In this document: positions 8,894 through 18,844 of the stretch, one piece after another
Layout of the letters: each line of letters opens with the position of its first letter
Numbering within the stretch: the first letter of the stretch is position 1
Assembly (NCBI RefSeq): GCF_024124665.1
Contig: NZ_JAMXSB010000003.1
Span: 248,001 to 312,000 of the forward strand
Length of the DNA stretch: 64,000 nucleotides
Direction of reading: 5' to 3'
Origin: Pleionea sp. CnH1-48
Lineage (GTDB): Bacteria; Pseudomonadota; Gammaproteobacteria; Enterobacterales; Kangiellaceae
Notes under the pieces: model-generated
Seen by the model: the letters and a program-made list of their open reading frames with translations, nothing else
Databases searched by the model: none
What the model was told of the DNA's origin: nothing
Position numbers and translations under genes: made by a program

Positions 8894-9685
8894 CTAATAC
8901 TGGCGTTCTAATTCAATACCCAACCTTTCTCGCTCTTCCAATAAACGTTGGTAAAGTTCTTCTCCTTGAATTCTCATATCATCTACCATGGCACTTTCGG
9001 GGTTTTCGAAGCGATTTTCCAGGCTGCTGCCCTGGATATGAATACCATCGAGTGACATGGCATAAAAATAATGAGCAAAGGAGGCTTCGTCATGACGATT
9101 CGTATCATCCATCTCGCTAAACGCCATAAACATCAAACCAATGCTTTTTCCATGAAGTGCTGCTTTCCATCCCATGTCTGAGAAACGTGTTTTTTCTTCT
9201 GCTGTGAATGAATCAAAATTCCGTCCACTCTTATTTAGCTCCGTCACAGACTTAAACATTAACATCAACATAGCGTCAGCATCGCCGTAATCAGACAGGC
9301 TTTCTAGCTGCTCAATCGTGTAACTAAAATATTCATGTTTTTGAAAGTCGTGTTCTTCGATCAAACCTCGTTCGCGGTTTCTTAATCGAATGCGCTCTTT
9401 TTCGGCTTCTGCCAATGCGTTCTCTTCGGCGTCTTTCATAATATGCTCAACAGACTCGGTCACTTCTGGCTGTTTTGCTTCTGCTTTTATTACGTCCTGT
9501 TTATCGCTTTCAAGCTCAATGTCAGCTTTCACTTCAACTGGCTCAACAGGCGTTGAAACTTCTTCAGCCACAGCCATCGGTTGAGGTAATTCGTTTTGAG
9601 ATTCTAAAGACTCTTCTTTGCTCCAATTGATGACAACACCAATAATGATCAATATAGAGAGAACCACAGCGATCAAGGGTTTCAT
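8894..9685 (-). CDS. Membrane-anchored hypothetical protein
   Basis: Unrecognised. The frame is open from 9727, but the ATG at 9685 (MKPLIAVVLSI) follows an AAGGA and puts the membrane segment at the very N-terminus, giving 263 residues. Layout: one N-terminal transmembrane helix (about 3-20), a Glu/Val/Pro-rich linker of about 80 residues, a charged helix rich in AEAEKERIRLRNRERG, then a folded helical domain with SDYGDADAMLMLMFKS and GWKAALHGKSIGLMFMAF. These faintly resemble Sel1-type helical repeats. The C-terminus is coiled-coil-like. Probably a periplasm-facing anchored protein; role unknown. Confidence 0.6.
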   Translation of the reverse strand: MKPLIAVVLSILIIIGVVINWSKEESLESQNELPQPMAVAEEVSTPVEPVEVKADIELESDKQDVIKAEAKQPEVTESVEHIMKDAEENALAEAEKERIRLRNRERGLIEEHDFQKHEYFSYTIEQLESLSDYGDADAMLMLMFKSVTELNKSGRNFDSFTAEEKTRFSDMGWKAALHGKSIGLMFMAFSEMDDTNRHDEASFAHYFYAMSLDGIHIQGSSLENRFENPESAMVDDMRIQGEELYQRLLEERERLGIELERQY

Positions 9686-9924
9686 CTTCAATAACATCCT
9701 TAACATCAATAATAAAAATACATGCACAGACTCACTTTTTATGACAGGTCAATATGTCATAAGGTTCCCGAACTTACGTCAGTCGGTACCAGTGAAAAAC
9801 TAAAAAGCTAACGCCTCAAAAAATAAGCTCAACCGAGGCTATCGCGGTGGTGAACATTAGGAAAAAGCGATTCACCACCACTTAATATTGAATATCCTTA
9901 CCCAAAAAAGTCAAATCTTGATTT

Positions 9925-11274
9925 CTAATGAGCACTCACATTAACAGCAATAGGCGCGCCCATCTTATTGATCTGATTAAGGTCTGCTTCGCCACGGAGC
10001 ATATTAGCCGCATCATTCACTTCAACAAGCTGAGTCAACAATATTTGATTAGCAGGATTATAAGAAGCAGGTACATCAATAAAAACACGATGGTAGTTGG
10101 GCGTGTGACCAACATAACGCATCAAACCGTTTTCCTGCGGCTGAGGATTGCCTTCCCATAATACATCAACAGATTGCCCCACTTGCTGTTGCATCAACGA
10201 CTGCTTCTGATTGGCCGCCAGAGCATGCAAACGCTGACTACGAGACTTCTTAACGTCGTTATTCAAATGTCCTGATAGACGAGCCGCTTTGGTGCCCTCA
10301 CGAGGAGAATAAGAGAAGATATGAATATGGCCAAAGCCCAGCTCTTCGATATAGGCCATGGACGCATCGAATTCTTCGTCAGTTTCACCAGGAAAACCCA
10401 CAATAATATCGGTCGTCACATTAAAGTTAGGAATATTTTCACGAGCTTCTGTTACAAGCTTCTTAAAGGCTTCTGTTTTACAACGGCGCGCCATACGACG
10501 CAGAACGCTATCGGCTCCACTTTGCAAAGGTAAATGCATGTGAGGCATTACTCGTGGATTTTCAAACAGAGTAAAGAAATCTTCGGGCAAATCCCAGGGC
10601 TCTACCGATGCAAAGCGAATTCTTGGCACTTCGGTTTCGTCAAGAATACGTCGCACCAGAGTAAATAAGTCGGTATCTAAATCACTGCCGTAACCACCAA
10701 CATGCACGCCTGCCACTACGATCTCTTGAACACCTTCGGCAACGTGCTTGTTGACCTCATCAATGATTGACTCTGGAGTACGGCTACGCTCATCACCTCG
10801 AGCAACGGTAACGATACAGAAAGTACAGCGATAACGGCATCCATCTTGCACTTTAATAAAAGCACGCTCTTTGTTACGAGCAAACAGTGCAGGTTCGCCA
10901 GGCTCTGTTGCCATTGTCGGCATGGTAGGCAACTCTAATACTTGCTGAGTTTTTGCCACTAGCTGCTCTTTCTCAGTATTAGGAACGACCAAGTCAACGC
11001 CCAGTAGCTCGTTGGCTTGCTCTTCTTCTAAGGATGCATAACACCCAGTCACCACCAGTTTGGCCGAAGGATTGGTACGATGCTGTTTACGGATCAGCTG
11101 ACGCGACTTACGCGCCGCTTCACCGGTTACCGCACAGGTATTGATGATCATCAATTGTGCATCCTCAGAACGCTGCACTAACTGGTAGCCAATCTGTTGG
11201 TACTCTTGCGCCCAACGCTGCAATTCGGCTTCATTTAATCGGCAACCTAGCGCCGTGAGGAATACATTACTCAT
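9925..11274 (-). CDS. mtaB: tRNA t6A37 methylthiotransferase MtaB
   Basis: A 449-residue radical-SAM methylthiotransferase of the MiaB family, closest in layout to MtaB, which converts t6A37 to ms2t6A in tRNAs reading ANN codons. The N-terminal cluster domain has C11 (ALGCRLNEAE), a cysteine in INTCAVTGEA and one in VTGCYAS. The radical-SAM triad is the CxxxCxxC of DGCRYRCTFCIV, and a TRAM-like C-terminal segment follows. CAVTGEAARKSRQ and GCRLNEAE separate it from MiaB and RimO. It lies 19 bp downstream of the M61 peptidase gene on the same strand. Confidence 0.9.
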   Translation of the reverse strand: MSNVFLTALGCRLNEAELQRWAQEYQQIGYQLVQRSEDAQLMIINTCAVTGEAARKSRQLIRKQHRTNPSAKLVVTGCYASLEEEQANELLGVDLVVPNTEKEQLVAKTQQVLELPTMPTMATEPGEPALFARNKERAFIKVQDGCRYRCTFCIVTVARGDERSRTPESIIDEVNKHVAEGVQEIVVAGVHVGGYGSDLDTDLFTLVRRILDETEVPRIRFASVEPWDLPEDFFTLFENPRVMPHMHLPLQSGADSVLRRMARRCKTEAFKKLVTEARENIPNFNVTTDIIVGFPGETDEEFDASMAYIEELGFGHIHIFSYSPREGTKAARLSGHLNNDVKKSRSQRLHALAANQKQSLMQQQVGQSVDVLWEGNPQPQENGLMRYVGHTPNYHRVFIDVPASYNPANQILLTQLVEVNDAANMLRGEADLNQINKMGAPIAVNVSAH

Positions 11275-11293
11275 GATGTTACAACCTTATCAT

Positions 11294-13084
11294 TTAACCT
11301 TTAGATGCCTTAGACTGATACTCATGTCCAGACCAAGACTTATAAACCGCCTTCTGCTGTTCAGTAGCTGACGACTTTTGTTTCACTTTTAACTTTTTGT
11401 ACGGATTCTTTTCGATTTCCAACGACACCGACATGAGCTCATCACGACGGAAAATCGTCAACGACACCTCGCTGCCAACTTTCAGCTCGTTCAATTTTTT
11501 ATTGGTGTTTGCCGCTGTTAAACGCATGTCATTCATAGCAACCAATATATCCCCTGCCGTCAGTCCTGCTTTCCAGGCGGGTGAGTTTTTCTTCACACGG
11601 GTCAATTGCATAGTTTGTTTATTGAAGCTAAATCCGGCATCCACTTTCTGTTTTGCCTCGTCTTCTACTACTAACTCAAGACCAGCAATATCAAGAAGCG
11701 CATCAATATCGATGTCTTTTGTGCCTTCAATGTATTGATTCCAGAATGCAGAAAAGTCATGCCCAGTGATTTCTTTCAGCAAGTCTTTTACATCTTGTGG
11801 CGTAAACCCTTTTTCTGTTGAAGGGAAGCGCTCGTACAACAAACGGTGCAAGTCATCATAAGACTTCTGATTGTTCGTCACTTTACGCATTTCGAAATCC
11901 AGCAACCATGACACCATAGAGCCTTGAGAATAGATATTCACACTAAAGTTACTGGTGTAATCAGCGCCTTTTTCGATCCATTTGTCAAAACTGGCTTCGG
12001 CGGCCGACATAGTGTCATTGCCCGGACGATTTTTGTATCTCTCAATATTTTTGGCGAGCTCTTTCAAGAACTCTTTTTGATTCATCACATCGGCTCGACG
12101 CGGCAATAATACGTGGTAATAGCTGGTAGAGCCTTCTGCCATCCACAAGAGTCGAGTATAGCCTTCTGCCTGGTAGTCATAAGGAACCAAACCCGCTGGA
12201 CGATAAGCTTTAACATTCCAGGTATGCACAAACTCATGGGCCGCAGTCATCATAAAGTCCAGGTAATCACTGCGTTCATGAAACTTGTCGCGATGCTTCT
12301 GGATAATCGTTGAGTTCATGTGCTCCGTTGCACCACGAGGGCCGCTAGTCGCATGAACCATATAAACATAACGTTCAAAGGGATAGTTATTGCCCCAAAT
12401 GTCAGCAGCGGCGGTATCCAGCTTCTTTAAATCTTCCACCATCTTTTTGCTGTCATAGTTGCCTTTACCCCAGATCACCAGTTCGTAATCGCGATCGGCA
12501 ACAGAAAAGTGATGTTGTTCGTTAATGCCAACTTCAATAGGCGAGTCCACCAACACATCGTAATTAGGCGCATAAAAACGCTTTTTCGACAATGACTTCA
12601 AACCCGAGGATGCGCGCCATTTGCGCGGGGTTTTAAGAGACACTTCGAGAGGAGCCGCTCGAAACTGAGGGCTATACATAAAGACGGCGGACGCATCAAG
12701 AAACGCATGGGTATCGTCAATGTGACGGGTACGATTGCCCAACTGGTTAGCATAGACCTGATAACGGATAGAAAACGGCTTGCCTTGGGCAAACACTCGC
12801 CATTGGCTTTTATTGACCTTTTTCCATTTAAGCGCTTTTCCTTTGCTGGTCGCCTTAAAATGACGAATACCGTTCGCCAAATCCAGGATTTCATAACGTC
12901 CAGTGCGCCATGCTGGCAACATCACATCCAGATAGTCCCCCTCATAAGCGGGAAAACTCACTTTTACCTCAGCAAGATGATGTTCTGGCTGGGTCATCGT
13001 AATGGTATAGTGCACCTGTGGTTTATCAGCGTATGCAATACAGCATAAGAAAGATAAAGCTATATATATCAACCACTTATTCAT
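11294..13084 (-). CDS. Secreted M61 family (glycyl) aminopeptidase with PDZ domain
   Basis: A 596-residue zinc peptidase. Signal peptide 1-19 (ends IAYAD). The N-terminal beta domain is followed by the catalytic region with GATEH at 251-255 and the zinc motif H283-E-F-V-H287 in AAHEFVHTWNVK. A C-terminal PDZ domain (about 480-560: SPAWKAGLTAGDILVAMND) follows. M61 enzymes cleave N-terminal Gly/Ala from peptides. Likely periplasmic, fitting the peptide-using lifestyle also suggested by the POT transporter and M13 peptidase in this window. First gene of a unit with mtaB. Confidence 0.9.
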   Translation of the reverse strand: MNKWLIYIALSFLCCIAYADKPQVHYTITMTQPEHHLAEVKVSFPAYEGDYLDVMLPAWRTGRYEILDLANGIRHFKATSKGKALKWKKVNKSQWRVFAQGKPFSIRYQVYANQLGNRTRHIDDTHAFLDASAVFMYSPQFRAAPLEVSLKTPRKWRASSGLKSLSKKRFYAPNYDVLVDSPIEVGINEQHHFSVADRDYELVIWGKGNYDSKKMVEDLKKLDTAAADIWGNNYPFERYVYMVHATSGPRGATEHMNSTIIQKHRDKFHERSDYLDFMMTAAHEFVHTWNVKAYRPAGLVPYDYQAEGYTRLLWMAEGSTSYYHVLLPRRADVMNQKEFLKELAKNIERYKNRPGNDTMSAAEASFDKWIEKGADYTSNFSVNIYSQGSMVSWLLDFEMRKVTNNQKSYDDLHRLLYERFPSTEKGFTPQDVKDLLKEITGHDFSAFWNQYIEGTKDIDIDALLDIAGLELVVEDEAKQKVDAGFSFNKQTMQLTRVKKNSPAWKAGLTAGDILVAMNDMRLTAANTNKKLNELKVGSEVSLTIFRRDELMSVSLEIEKNPYKKLKVKQKSSATEQQKAVYKSWSGHEYQSKASKG

Positions 13085-13226
13085 TTATTTATCTCAATGC
13101 ATCGATCAAAGCTGGCTATTTTACCAAATCGCAGGAAACTCACGCCAGTTTATATTTAGGCCAGATGATCTTTCTGCACTCACAATCCTTTGCAGCAAAT
13201 GATTCCACTCCTGTCGTATCAGCTCC

Positions 13227-14012
13227 TCACAGCTGAACAACAAATAGAAATTGGGCGGTGTTTTCCTTAATAGCGCTGTCTCCAAGCTTATTGCGCCAGT
13301 ACTGATACTCAATACCAATAAAGGTTTTGCCCGCATCGTTCCACAGCGCTTTACCTAAATCATAACGAAACTGAGGCTGCGCCAAAATCCAGTCACTGAC
13401 CTCATTACCCAACTCGTCGGTGCGTTCACCGATATATTCCGCATGTCCAGTAATCTGAAAATCATGCTCACCCACAGAGAAAGGATAATTAAAGCTCACA
13501 TCAATCATATAGCTGTCATCTTGAATAGGCGCACCACCGTCGTTTACCCCCTCACTGTCATCAATATAGGCAGTAAAATCGGTATTTAGGTAAGCAAACC
13601 CCTCTATGTTCCAAGAAAAACGAATACCTGGTAAATATTTGGTGACGCTAGAATCTGCGGCAAAATTGAACCCCATAATAGGTCCCCAATCAGCCAACCA
13701 TTCACCGGGCTGACGTCCGCTCATCTTGTTCATACTCAGATTGGTATACCATTCGCCGTACCAATCTTGATCATTGAAGCCATCAGGACGATTATCATCG
13801 ATACGATCAACAAAGAAAAAATTGCCACCATACTTCCAACCACTGGCATGCTGAAAAGTAATAATGGATGTATCCGCCTCAACGCCTCCGGCAAAAGAAA
13901 GTGCTTTTAGCTTACCGTATTGAAAATGGATTTCTGTATTGCTCCATTCAGCAGAGGACGCCGAAATGGATGCCAATGCAATGACACCTAACGCAATCTT
14001 GGAAGTACGCAT
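13227..14012 (-). CDS. Tsx-like outer membrane channel
   Basis: A beta-barrel protein of the Channel_Tsx (nucleoside-specific porin-like) family. The frame is open from 14087, but the ATG at 14012 is better: it follows an AAAGG and starts a clean signal peptide (MRTSKIALGVIALASISASSAEW). That gives 261 residues. Alternating aromatic strands, GWKYGGNFFFVDRIDDNR, DWYGEWYTNLS and a terminal aromatic/hydrophobic pattern (FLFVVQL) fit an outer-membrane barrel. Substrate specificity cannot be read from the sequence. Separated by 142 bp from the M61 gene downstream. Confidence 0.8.
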   Translation of the reverse strand: MRTSKIALGVIALASISASSAEWSNTEIHFQYGKLKALSFAGGVEADTSIITFQHASGWKYGGNFFFVDRIDDNRPDGFNDQDWYGEWYTNLSMNKMSGRQPGEWLADWGPIMGFNFAADSSVTKYLPGIRFSWNIEGFAYLNTDFTAYIDDSEGVNDGGAPIQDDSYMIDVSFNYPFSVGEHDFQITGHAEYIGERTDELGNEVSDWILAQPQFRYDLGKALWNDAGKTFIGIEYQYWRNKLGDSAIKENTAQFLFVVQL

Positions 14013-14349
14013 AACCTTTGCCCTTTTATTTATTGTTGGGTGACCAAGCGCGCTCAATACTATAAAAAACAATATCTTGGCTTTCATATTTCGCGCTAAG
14101 TCATAGAAAATTTAGTTCAAGGGTGATGGTTAAGCAAGTCAGTAGCGGCCACTCCAAGTTTCTCTTAAGTTGCCAATTTCATTTCCGATAACCTAGATAA
14201 ATCACCGTAAATCGCGGCATGAGAGTAAACAAACTTAAAACTCGGCAACAAGCGGACACTTTATTAATTCAAGATATTGACTAATATTAATTTAAATCAA
14301 TGACCTATCGCTTTAAGCTCGATTTTATCCGAAAAAGAGAAAGACACTA

Positions 14350-16278
14350 ATGAATGCTTGGCAATCACTCAGTATCAAACATAAGCTCACTCTGGCCATA
14401 GGTGGCTCGCTCTTCTTGAGCATCATCATCTCAACCATCATATCGAATAGCTTGATGCGTACTACGGCTCAAACTCAAATTGAACAAAATGATTTACCGC
14501 AAATTCTGTCCAGTATCGCCAGTCAACTCGAGTTAGAAATATCTATCCCACTCAATACCGCTTCACAAATGGCAAACAACACCTATGTCAATGATTGGTT
14601 AGCCAATGGCGAAGTGGCTTCTGGACAAAATAAAGTTCAAGCCTATTTAAATCATGTCAAAGAGACATCTCAGTCCAGTTTTGCGTTTTTAATCTCGGCC
14701 AATAGTGGACACTACTTTTCGGCACAAGGGCTCGAAAGAACTTTGAGTCGAGATCGTGAGCGCGATCAGTGGTTTTACAATTTTTTGAACAGCGGTAAAA
14801 CTTACGAAATGACTTTAGACATTGATGAAACATCGGGCGCTTACACGCTGTTTATTAACTACCTGACTCACAATAAACAAGCTGTGACCGGAATCGGAAT
14901 CAAAGTCACTCAACTATCTAACTTAATTCGTTCTTATCGCATTGGCGAAAAAGGCAAGGTGTTTTTGATTGATAATGAAGGCTTGGTGAAAGTTCATTCC
15001 AACTCTTCTTTCGTTGGAAAAAAGAACATCAGAGATATGGGGTATCAAGGATTAGACACAACCAAGTTGCTATCAAAGTCAGGAACAAACGTTATTGAAG
15101 TGTCTGGAGAAACCGACCTATTTATGGCATCAAAAAACTTCCCGTCTCTAGACTGGTTTGTGATCGCAGAAATTCCTAAAAAACAAGTGTTCGCACAAGT
15201 GAACGCGACCTCGCAAAAAGTGATTATTGTCAACATTTTAGTCGCCACCCTGTTCCTATTTTTAGCGACTCTATTGGCGCGATCTATGGCTAAGCCTATT
15301 GTACGCACTTCTGAAATGCTGGATGCAATTTCCAGAGGAGATGCCGACTTATCAAAAACATTAGATGTAGAAAGCAAAGACGAAATAGGCCAGTTAGCCA
15401 TAGCCTTTAACCGCTTTGTTAATAAAATGCGCGATCTGGTTGTTAATATGACCAGCACCGCAAGAGAAGTCGAATCAACCACCCAGCAAGTACAAGTGCT
15501 TGCAGAAACCACACAAACCAACACCGATACTCAAATGGCCAGTGTTGACTCGGTTGCCACGGCTATCACCGAAATGGGCGCAACGGTACAAGAGATAGCT
15601 CGTAATGCAGCGGATACTGCCAGAGCATCCAGCTCATCTGCTAGCGAAGCAACCGACAGTCAGTCCGTTGTAGAATCGACACTTAATAACATTAATATTT
15701 TAAATACTGACATCAAAGATGCAGCGCAGGTTATTGAAACCCTGGCACAAGATGTTGGACAAATCAGTAATGTTTTGGAAGTCATTCGCTCTATTTCAGA
15801 ACAAACCAACTTACTCGCGTTAAACGCAGCTATTGAGGCTGCTCGAGCAGGTGAGCAAGGTCGAGGATTCGCTGTAGTCGCCGACGAAGTAAGAACACTC
15901 GCTAGTCGAACTCACGAGTCCACGGAAGAAATCAGTAGCATGATAGACAAGTTACAACACGGTGCCAGTGATGCTGTGCAAGCAATGGAAGTCGGTATTG
16001 GTCGTGTAGAGCAAGCGGTACAAGGCGCTAATTCGACAGGGACTTCACTGACAGCCATTACGGGATCGGTTCAATCTATTTCTGATATGAGCTTGCAGGT
16101 TGCCACAGCAACCGAAGAACAAAGTACCGTGGTCGAAGATCTTAACCAACACATCACCGCCATCAATAACAAAACCATCGAAACCGCCGATGCCGCACGC
16201 CAAACGAATGAGTCTTGCGACATTCTTTATGAAAGTGTGACTTCGCTGAACTCTCTTGTGAGTAGCTTTAAAACATAA
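14350..16278 (+). CDS. Methyl-accepting chemotaxis protein with Cache sensor
   Basis: A 642-residue chemoreceptor. TM1 about 12-32; a periplasmic double-Cache-like domain about 35-285 (with [18 protein letters not shown] and [17 protein letters not shown]); TM2 about 290-312; HAMP to about 365; then the signalling domain with the conserved hairpin [35 protein letters not shown]. It ends ...SSFKT with no receptor pentapeptide for CheR tethering. The ligand is unknown; Cache domains of this type often bind amino or organic acids. It is transcribed alone. Confidence 0.92.
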   Translation: MNAWQSLSIKHKLTLAIGGSLFLSIIISTIISNSLMRTTAQTQIEQNDLPQILSSIASQLELEISIPLNTASQMANNTYVNDWLANGEVASGQNKVQAYLNHVKETSQSSFAFLISANSGHYFSAQGLERTLSRDRERDQWFYNFLNSGKTYEMTLDIDETSGAYTLFINYLTHNKQAVTGIGIKVTQLSNLIRSYRIGEKGKVFLIDNEGLVKVHSNSSFVGKKNIRDMGYQGLDTTKLLSKSGTNVIEVSGETDLFMASKNFPSLDWFVIAEIPKKQVFAQVNATSQKVIIVNILVATLFLFLATLLARSMAKPIVRTSEMLDAISRGDADLSKTLDVESKDEIGQLAIAFNRFVNKMRDLVVNMTSTAREVESTTQQVQVLAETTQTNTDTQMASVDSVATAITEMGATVQEIARNAADTARASSSSASEATDSQSVVESTLNNINILNTDIKDAAQVIETLAQDVGQISNVLEVIRSISEQTNLLALNAAIEAARAGEQGRGFAVVADEVRTLASRTHESTEEISSMIDKLQHGASDAVQAMEVGIGRVEQAVQGANSTGTSLTAITGSVQSISDMSLQVATATEEQSTVVEDLNQHITAINNKTIETADAARQTNESCDILYESVTSLNSLVSSFKT

Positions 16279-16433
16279 ACCATGTTTTCGTGTATCTGGA
16301 ATCCAACCAGATACGCGCTCTATTTCTGACGCCAGCCAGTCATATCTTATCTCCTGACTTAAACACTTCGATTGACAGCTAACGCTGTTGTTAGAAATAA
16401 TAACTAAGCCGTTTTCTACCTATAACCATCTTG

Positions 16434-17465
16434 ATGATTGAATCACTCACCATATCCAACGCTTATGTCAAAGGCCTTCTGTGCGGCGCTCGAGCACACC
16501 AGCTCAACTATCAAGACTGGCTGGCCGAGCTAAATATCGAAGAAGCCGCTCTGGATCAAGTCAATGATGCCTTAACCATGGATCAGTTTTCTTGGCTAAT
16601 GCGCCAGATATGGAACACTCTTGAAGATGAGTCTGCAGGTTTTACCCGCAAACCTCTAAGAGTCGGCACCTTTAAAATGATGTGTCATATTGCCGTTCAC
16701 TGTGGTCAACTTGGCAAAGCGCTTAATAAAATTGCTGAGTTTTTCTGTCTGCTCAGCGACGAGTTTCAATGGAATCTGACTATCGAAGGTGAGCAAGGTA
16801 TTTTTACTTTGAAGCATCAACCTCGTGACGACATCAGCAATGATTATTTTCAATTGAGTACCAGTGTCATTCTGCTACGTTGGTCGTCCTGGTTAATCGA
16901 CTCTCCTATTTTGTTGAGCCACGTTAATCTTAACTTCCCTGCCAGCGCCTTTGATGCGGATCTGAGCGAGCTCTTCCAGGCTCCTGTTTATTGTGATCAA
17001 GCAGACACCCAACTGATCATTCCGCGCCGATATTTGCAGCAATCCATTCGACAAAACCAACAAACTCTGGCTCCCTTTTTAACCAATGCGCCGGAGAATC
17101 TACTCACGCATTTTCGCCAGAACACTAGCCTGTCCGCACAAGTACGGCAACACCTTGAGCATGAAGAAGAGTTGGAGCAAGCCACCATGGAGAAAATTGC
17201 CGAACACTTTGGTATCGGTAAACAAACCCTCGCACGACGTCTAAAAAAAGAAGGCCATCCTTTTCAGGAAATAAAAGACAAAGTCCGCAAAACCAAAGCC
17301 ATTCACCTGCTACTAACCACCAATATTGCCACCAGCGACATTACTCAAGAATTGGGGTTTTCTGAATCATCGGTTTTTTATCGTACCTTCAAAAAGTGGA
17401 CAGGATTAACGCCTGGCGAATATCGCCAACGCTATCAGTTCACTCGCTCGGTCTCATCTGACTGA
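16434..17465 (+). CDS. AraC-family regulator with Arabinose_bd-type sensor domain
   Basis: 343 residues from the ATG at 16434 (a TTG three bases earlier is also possible; neither has a strong Shine-Dalgarno). The N-terminal domain (about 20-200) resembles the OruR/PsrA-neighbour type ligand-binding domain of AraC proteins. The C-terminal double helix-turn-helix (about 245-335) includes IAEHFGIGKQTLARRLKKEG and the family signature ITQELGFSESSVFYRTFKKWTGLTPGEYR (quoted in parts). It sits just upstream of, and in line with, the beta-oxidation genes and probably controls them in response to a fatty acid or acyl-CoA (inference). Confidence 0.85.
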   Translation: MIESLTISNAYVKGLLCGARAHQLNYQDWLAELNIEEAALDQVNDALTMDQFSWLMRQIWNTLEDESAGFTRKPLRVGTFKMMCHIAVHCGQLGKALNKIAEFFCLLSDEFQWNLTIEGEQGIFTLKHQPRDDISNDYFQLSTSVILLRWSSWLIDSPILLSHVNLNFPASAFDADLSELFQAPVYCDQADTQLIIPRRYLQQSIRQNQQTLAPFLTNAPENLLTHFRQNTSLSAQVRQHLEHEEELEQATMEKIAEHFGIGKQTLARRLKKEGHPFQEIKDKVRKTKAIHLLLTTNIATSDITQELGFSESSVFYRTFKKWTGLTPGEYRQRYQFTRSVSSD

Positions 17466-17529
17466 CCAGAACCTCAACATGTCCCACAATAGCCTCTGGT
17501 ATCACAGGCCCCAATAATTGATACTTTTA

Positions 17530-17544
17530 GTCACTCATAGTGAC
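17530..17544. promoter_or_regulatory. Palindromic operator candidate before the thiolase gene
   Basis: GTCACT-CAT-AGTGAC is a perfect 6-bp inverted repeat with a 3-bp spacer, 70 bp upstream of the thiolase ATG. It is not a PsrA/FadR-like site that I recognise. It could bind the neighbouring AraC-type regulator or another repressor. Confidence 0.4.
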
Positions 17545-17614
17545 GATTTATATCATTTTTTCCCTACTCCAGATTCTTTAAAGTGGGCTTAACCTCTTTA
17601 TTCTGGAGTCACTC

Positions 17615-18823
17615 ATGACGCAAGACGCTCTTATTTTTGACGCTATACGCACCCCTCGAGGGCGCGGCAAAGCCAACGGCAAACTGCATGAAGTCAAACC
17701 GGTTACCTTGGTCGCCCAACTACTGTCCAGTTTGCAACAACGTCAGTCTTTCGAAACTCAATCCGTTGATGACATTCTACTGGGATGTGTGACCCAGATT
17801 GGCGATCAGGGCGCCGACATTGCTAAAACAGCCGCCCTGGTCGCAGGCTGGGATGACAATGTTGCCGGTGTCACATTGAATCGCTTTTGCGCCTCGGGTC
17901 TTGAGGCCGTCAATATGGCCGCCATGAAAGTGCGCTCAGGCTGGGAACAGTTAGTCGTCGCTGGTGGAGTTGAGTCTATGTCACGAGTACCAATGGGCAG
18001 TGATGGCGGCGCCTGGGCACTGGACCCAGAAACCAATTTGACGGCTGGTTTTATGCCACAGGGTATTGGTGCCGATCTGATTGCAACCCTCGAAGGTTTC
18101 TCGCGCCAGCAAGTCGATGAGTTTGCCGCCCATTCTCATCAAAAAGCCACCAAGGCAATCGCGGCGAACGCTTTCGAATCCTCCATTATTCCAACCGTCG
18201 ATCAAAATGGTCTCACTCTGCTAAACCATGATGAGTTAGTTCGTCCTGATTGTTCCGTTGAAGGGCTAAGCCAACTAAAAGCCTCTTTTAAACAAATGGG
18301 AGAAATGGGTTTTGACAGCGTTGCCAAAGAAAAATATCACTGGATAGAACGCATTAACCACGTTCATTCACCGGGCAACTCATCGGGCATAGTCGATGGT
18401 GCCGCTCTGGTGTTGATAGGCAGCCAAGCCATGGCCGACCAATACGGCTTAACACCACGAGCGAGAGTACTCTCTACAGCCTTAGTTGGAACCGATCCCA
18501 CCATTATGTTAACGGGTCCGACACCCGCCGCACAAAAAGCTTTAGCGCTGGCTAACCTAACTGTAGATGATATTGATCTATTTGAAGTGAATGAAGCTTT
18601 CGCTGCTGTGGTGATGAAGTTCCAGAAAGATCTAAATATTCCCGCCGAAAAAATCAACGTCAACGGTGGCTCTATTGCGATGGGGCATCCACTGGGAGCA
18701 ACGGGAGCCATGCTCATTGGAACGTTACTCGACGAACTCGAGACTCGTGATCTCAAACGAGGACTTGTCACACTCTGTGTGGGTGGTGGCATGGGTATCG
18801 CCACCATTATCGAACGCGTGTAA
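17615..18823 (+). CDS. Acetyl-CoA C-acyltransferase (thiolase)
   Basis: A 402-residue thiolase catalysing the last step of beta-oxidation (3-ketoacyl-CoA to acetyl-CoA plus shortened acyl-CoA). Catalytic residues are visible: nucleophile C92 in [11 protein letters not shown]358 in GHPLGATGA and C388 in CVGGGMG, plus the NEAFAAV motif. First gene of a tightly packed operon: the FadJ-like gene follows after 21 bp. FadA-like versus FadI-like cannot be settled by eye, but the pairing with a FadJ-like gene, gene order alpha-after-beta and the AraC neighbour suggest a specialised rather than the main fad operon. Confidence 0.93.
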   Translation: MTQDALIFDAIRTPRGRGKANGKLHEVKPVTLVAQLLSSLQQRQSFETQSVDDILLGCVTQIGDQGADIAKTAALVAGWDDNVAGVTLNRFCASGLEAVNMAAMKVRSGWEQLVVAGGVESMSRVPMGSDGGAWALDPETNLTAGFMPQGIGADLIATLEGFSRQQVDEFAAHSHQKATKAIAANAFESSIIPTVDQNGLTLLNHDELVRPDCSVEGLSQLKASFKQMGEMGFDSVAKEKYHWIERINHVHSPGNSSGIVDGAALVLIGSQAMADQYGLTPRARVLSTALVGTDPTIMLTGPTPAAQKALALANLTVDDIDLFEVNEAFAAVVMKFQKDLNIPAEKINVNGGSIAMGHPLGATGAMLIGTLLDELETRDLKRGLVTLCVGGGMGIATIIERV

Positions 18824-18844
18824 AGCATTCAAGGAGCTTTGATC

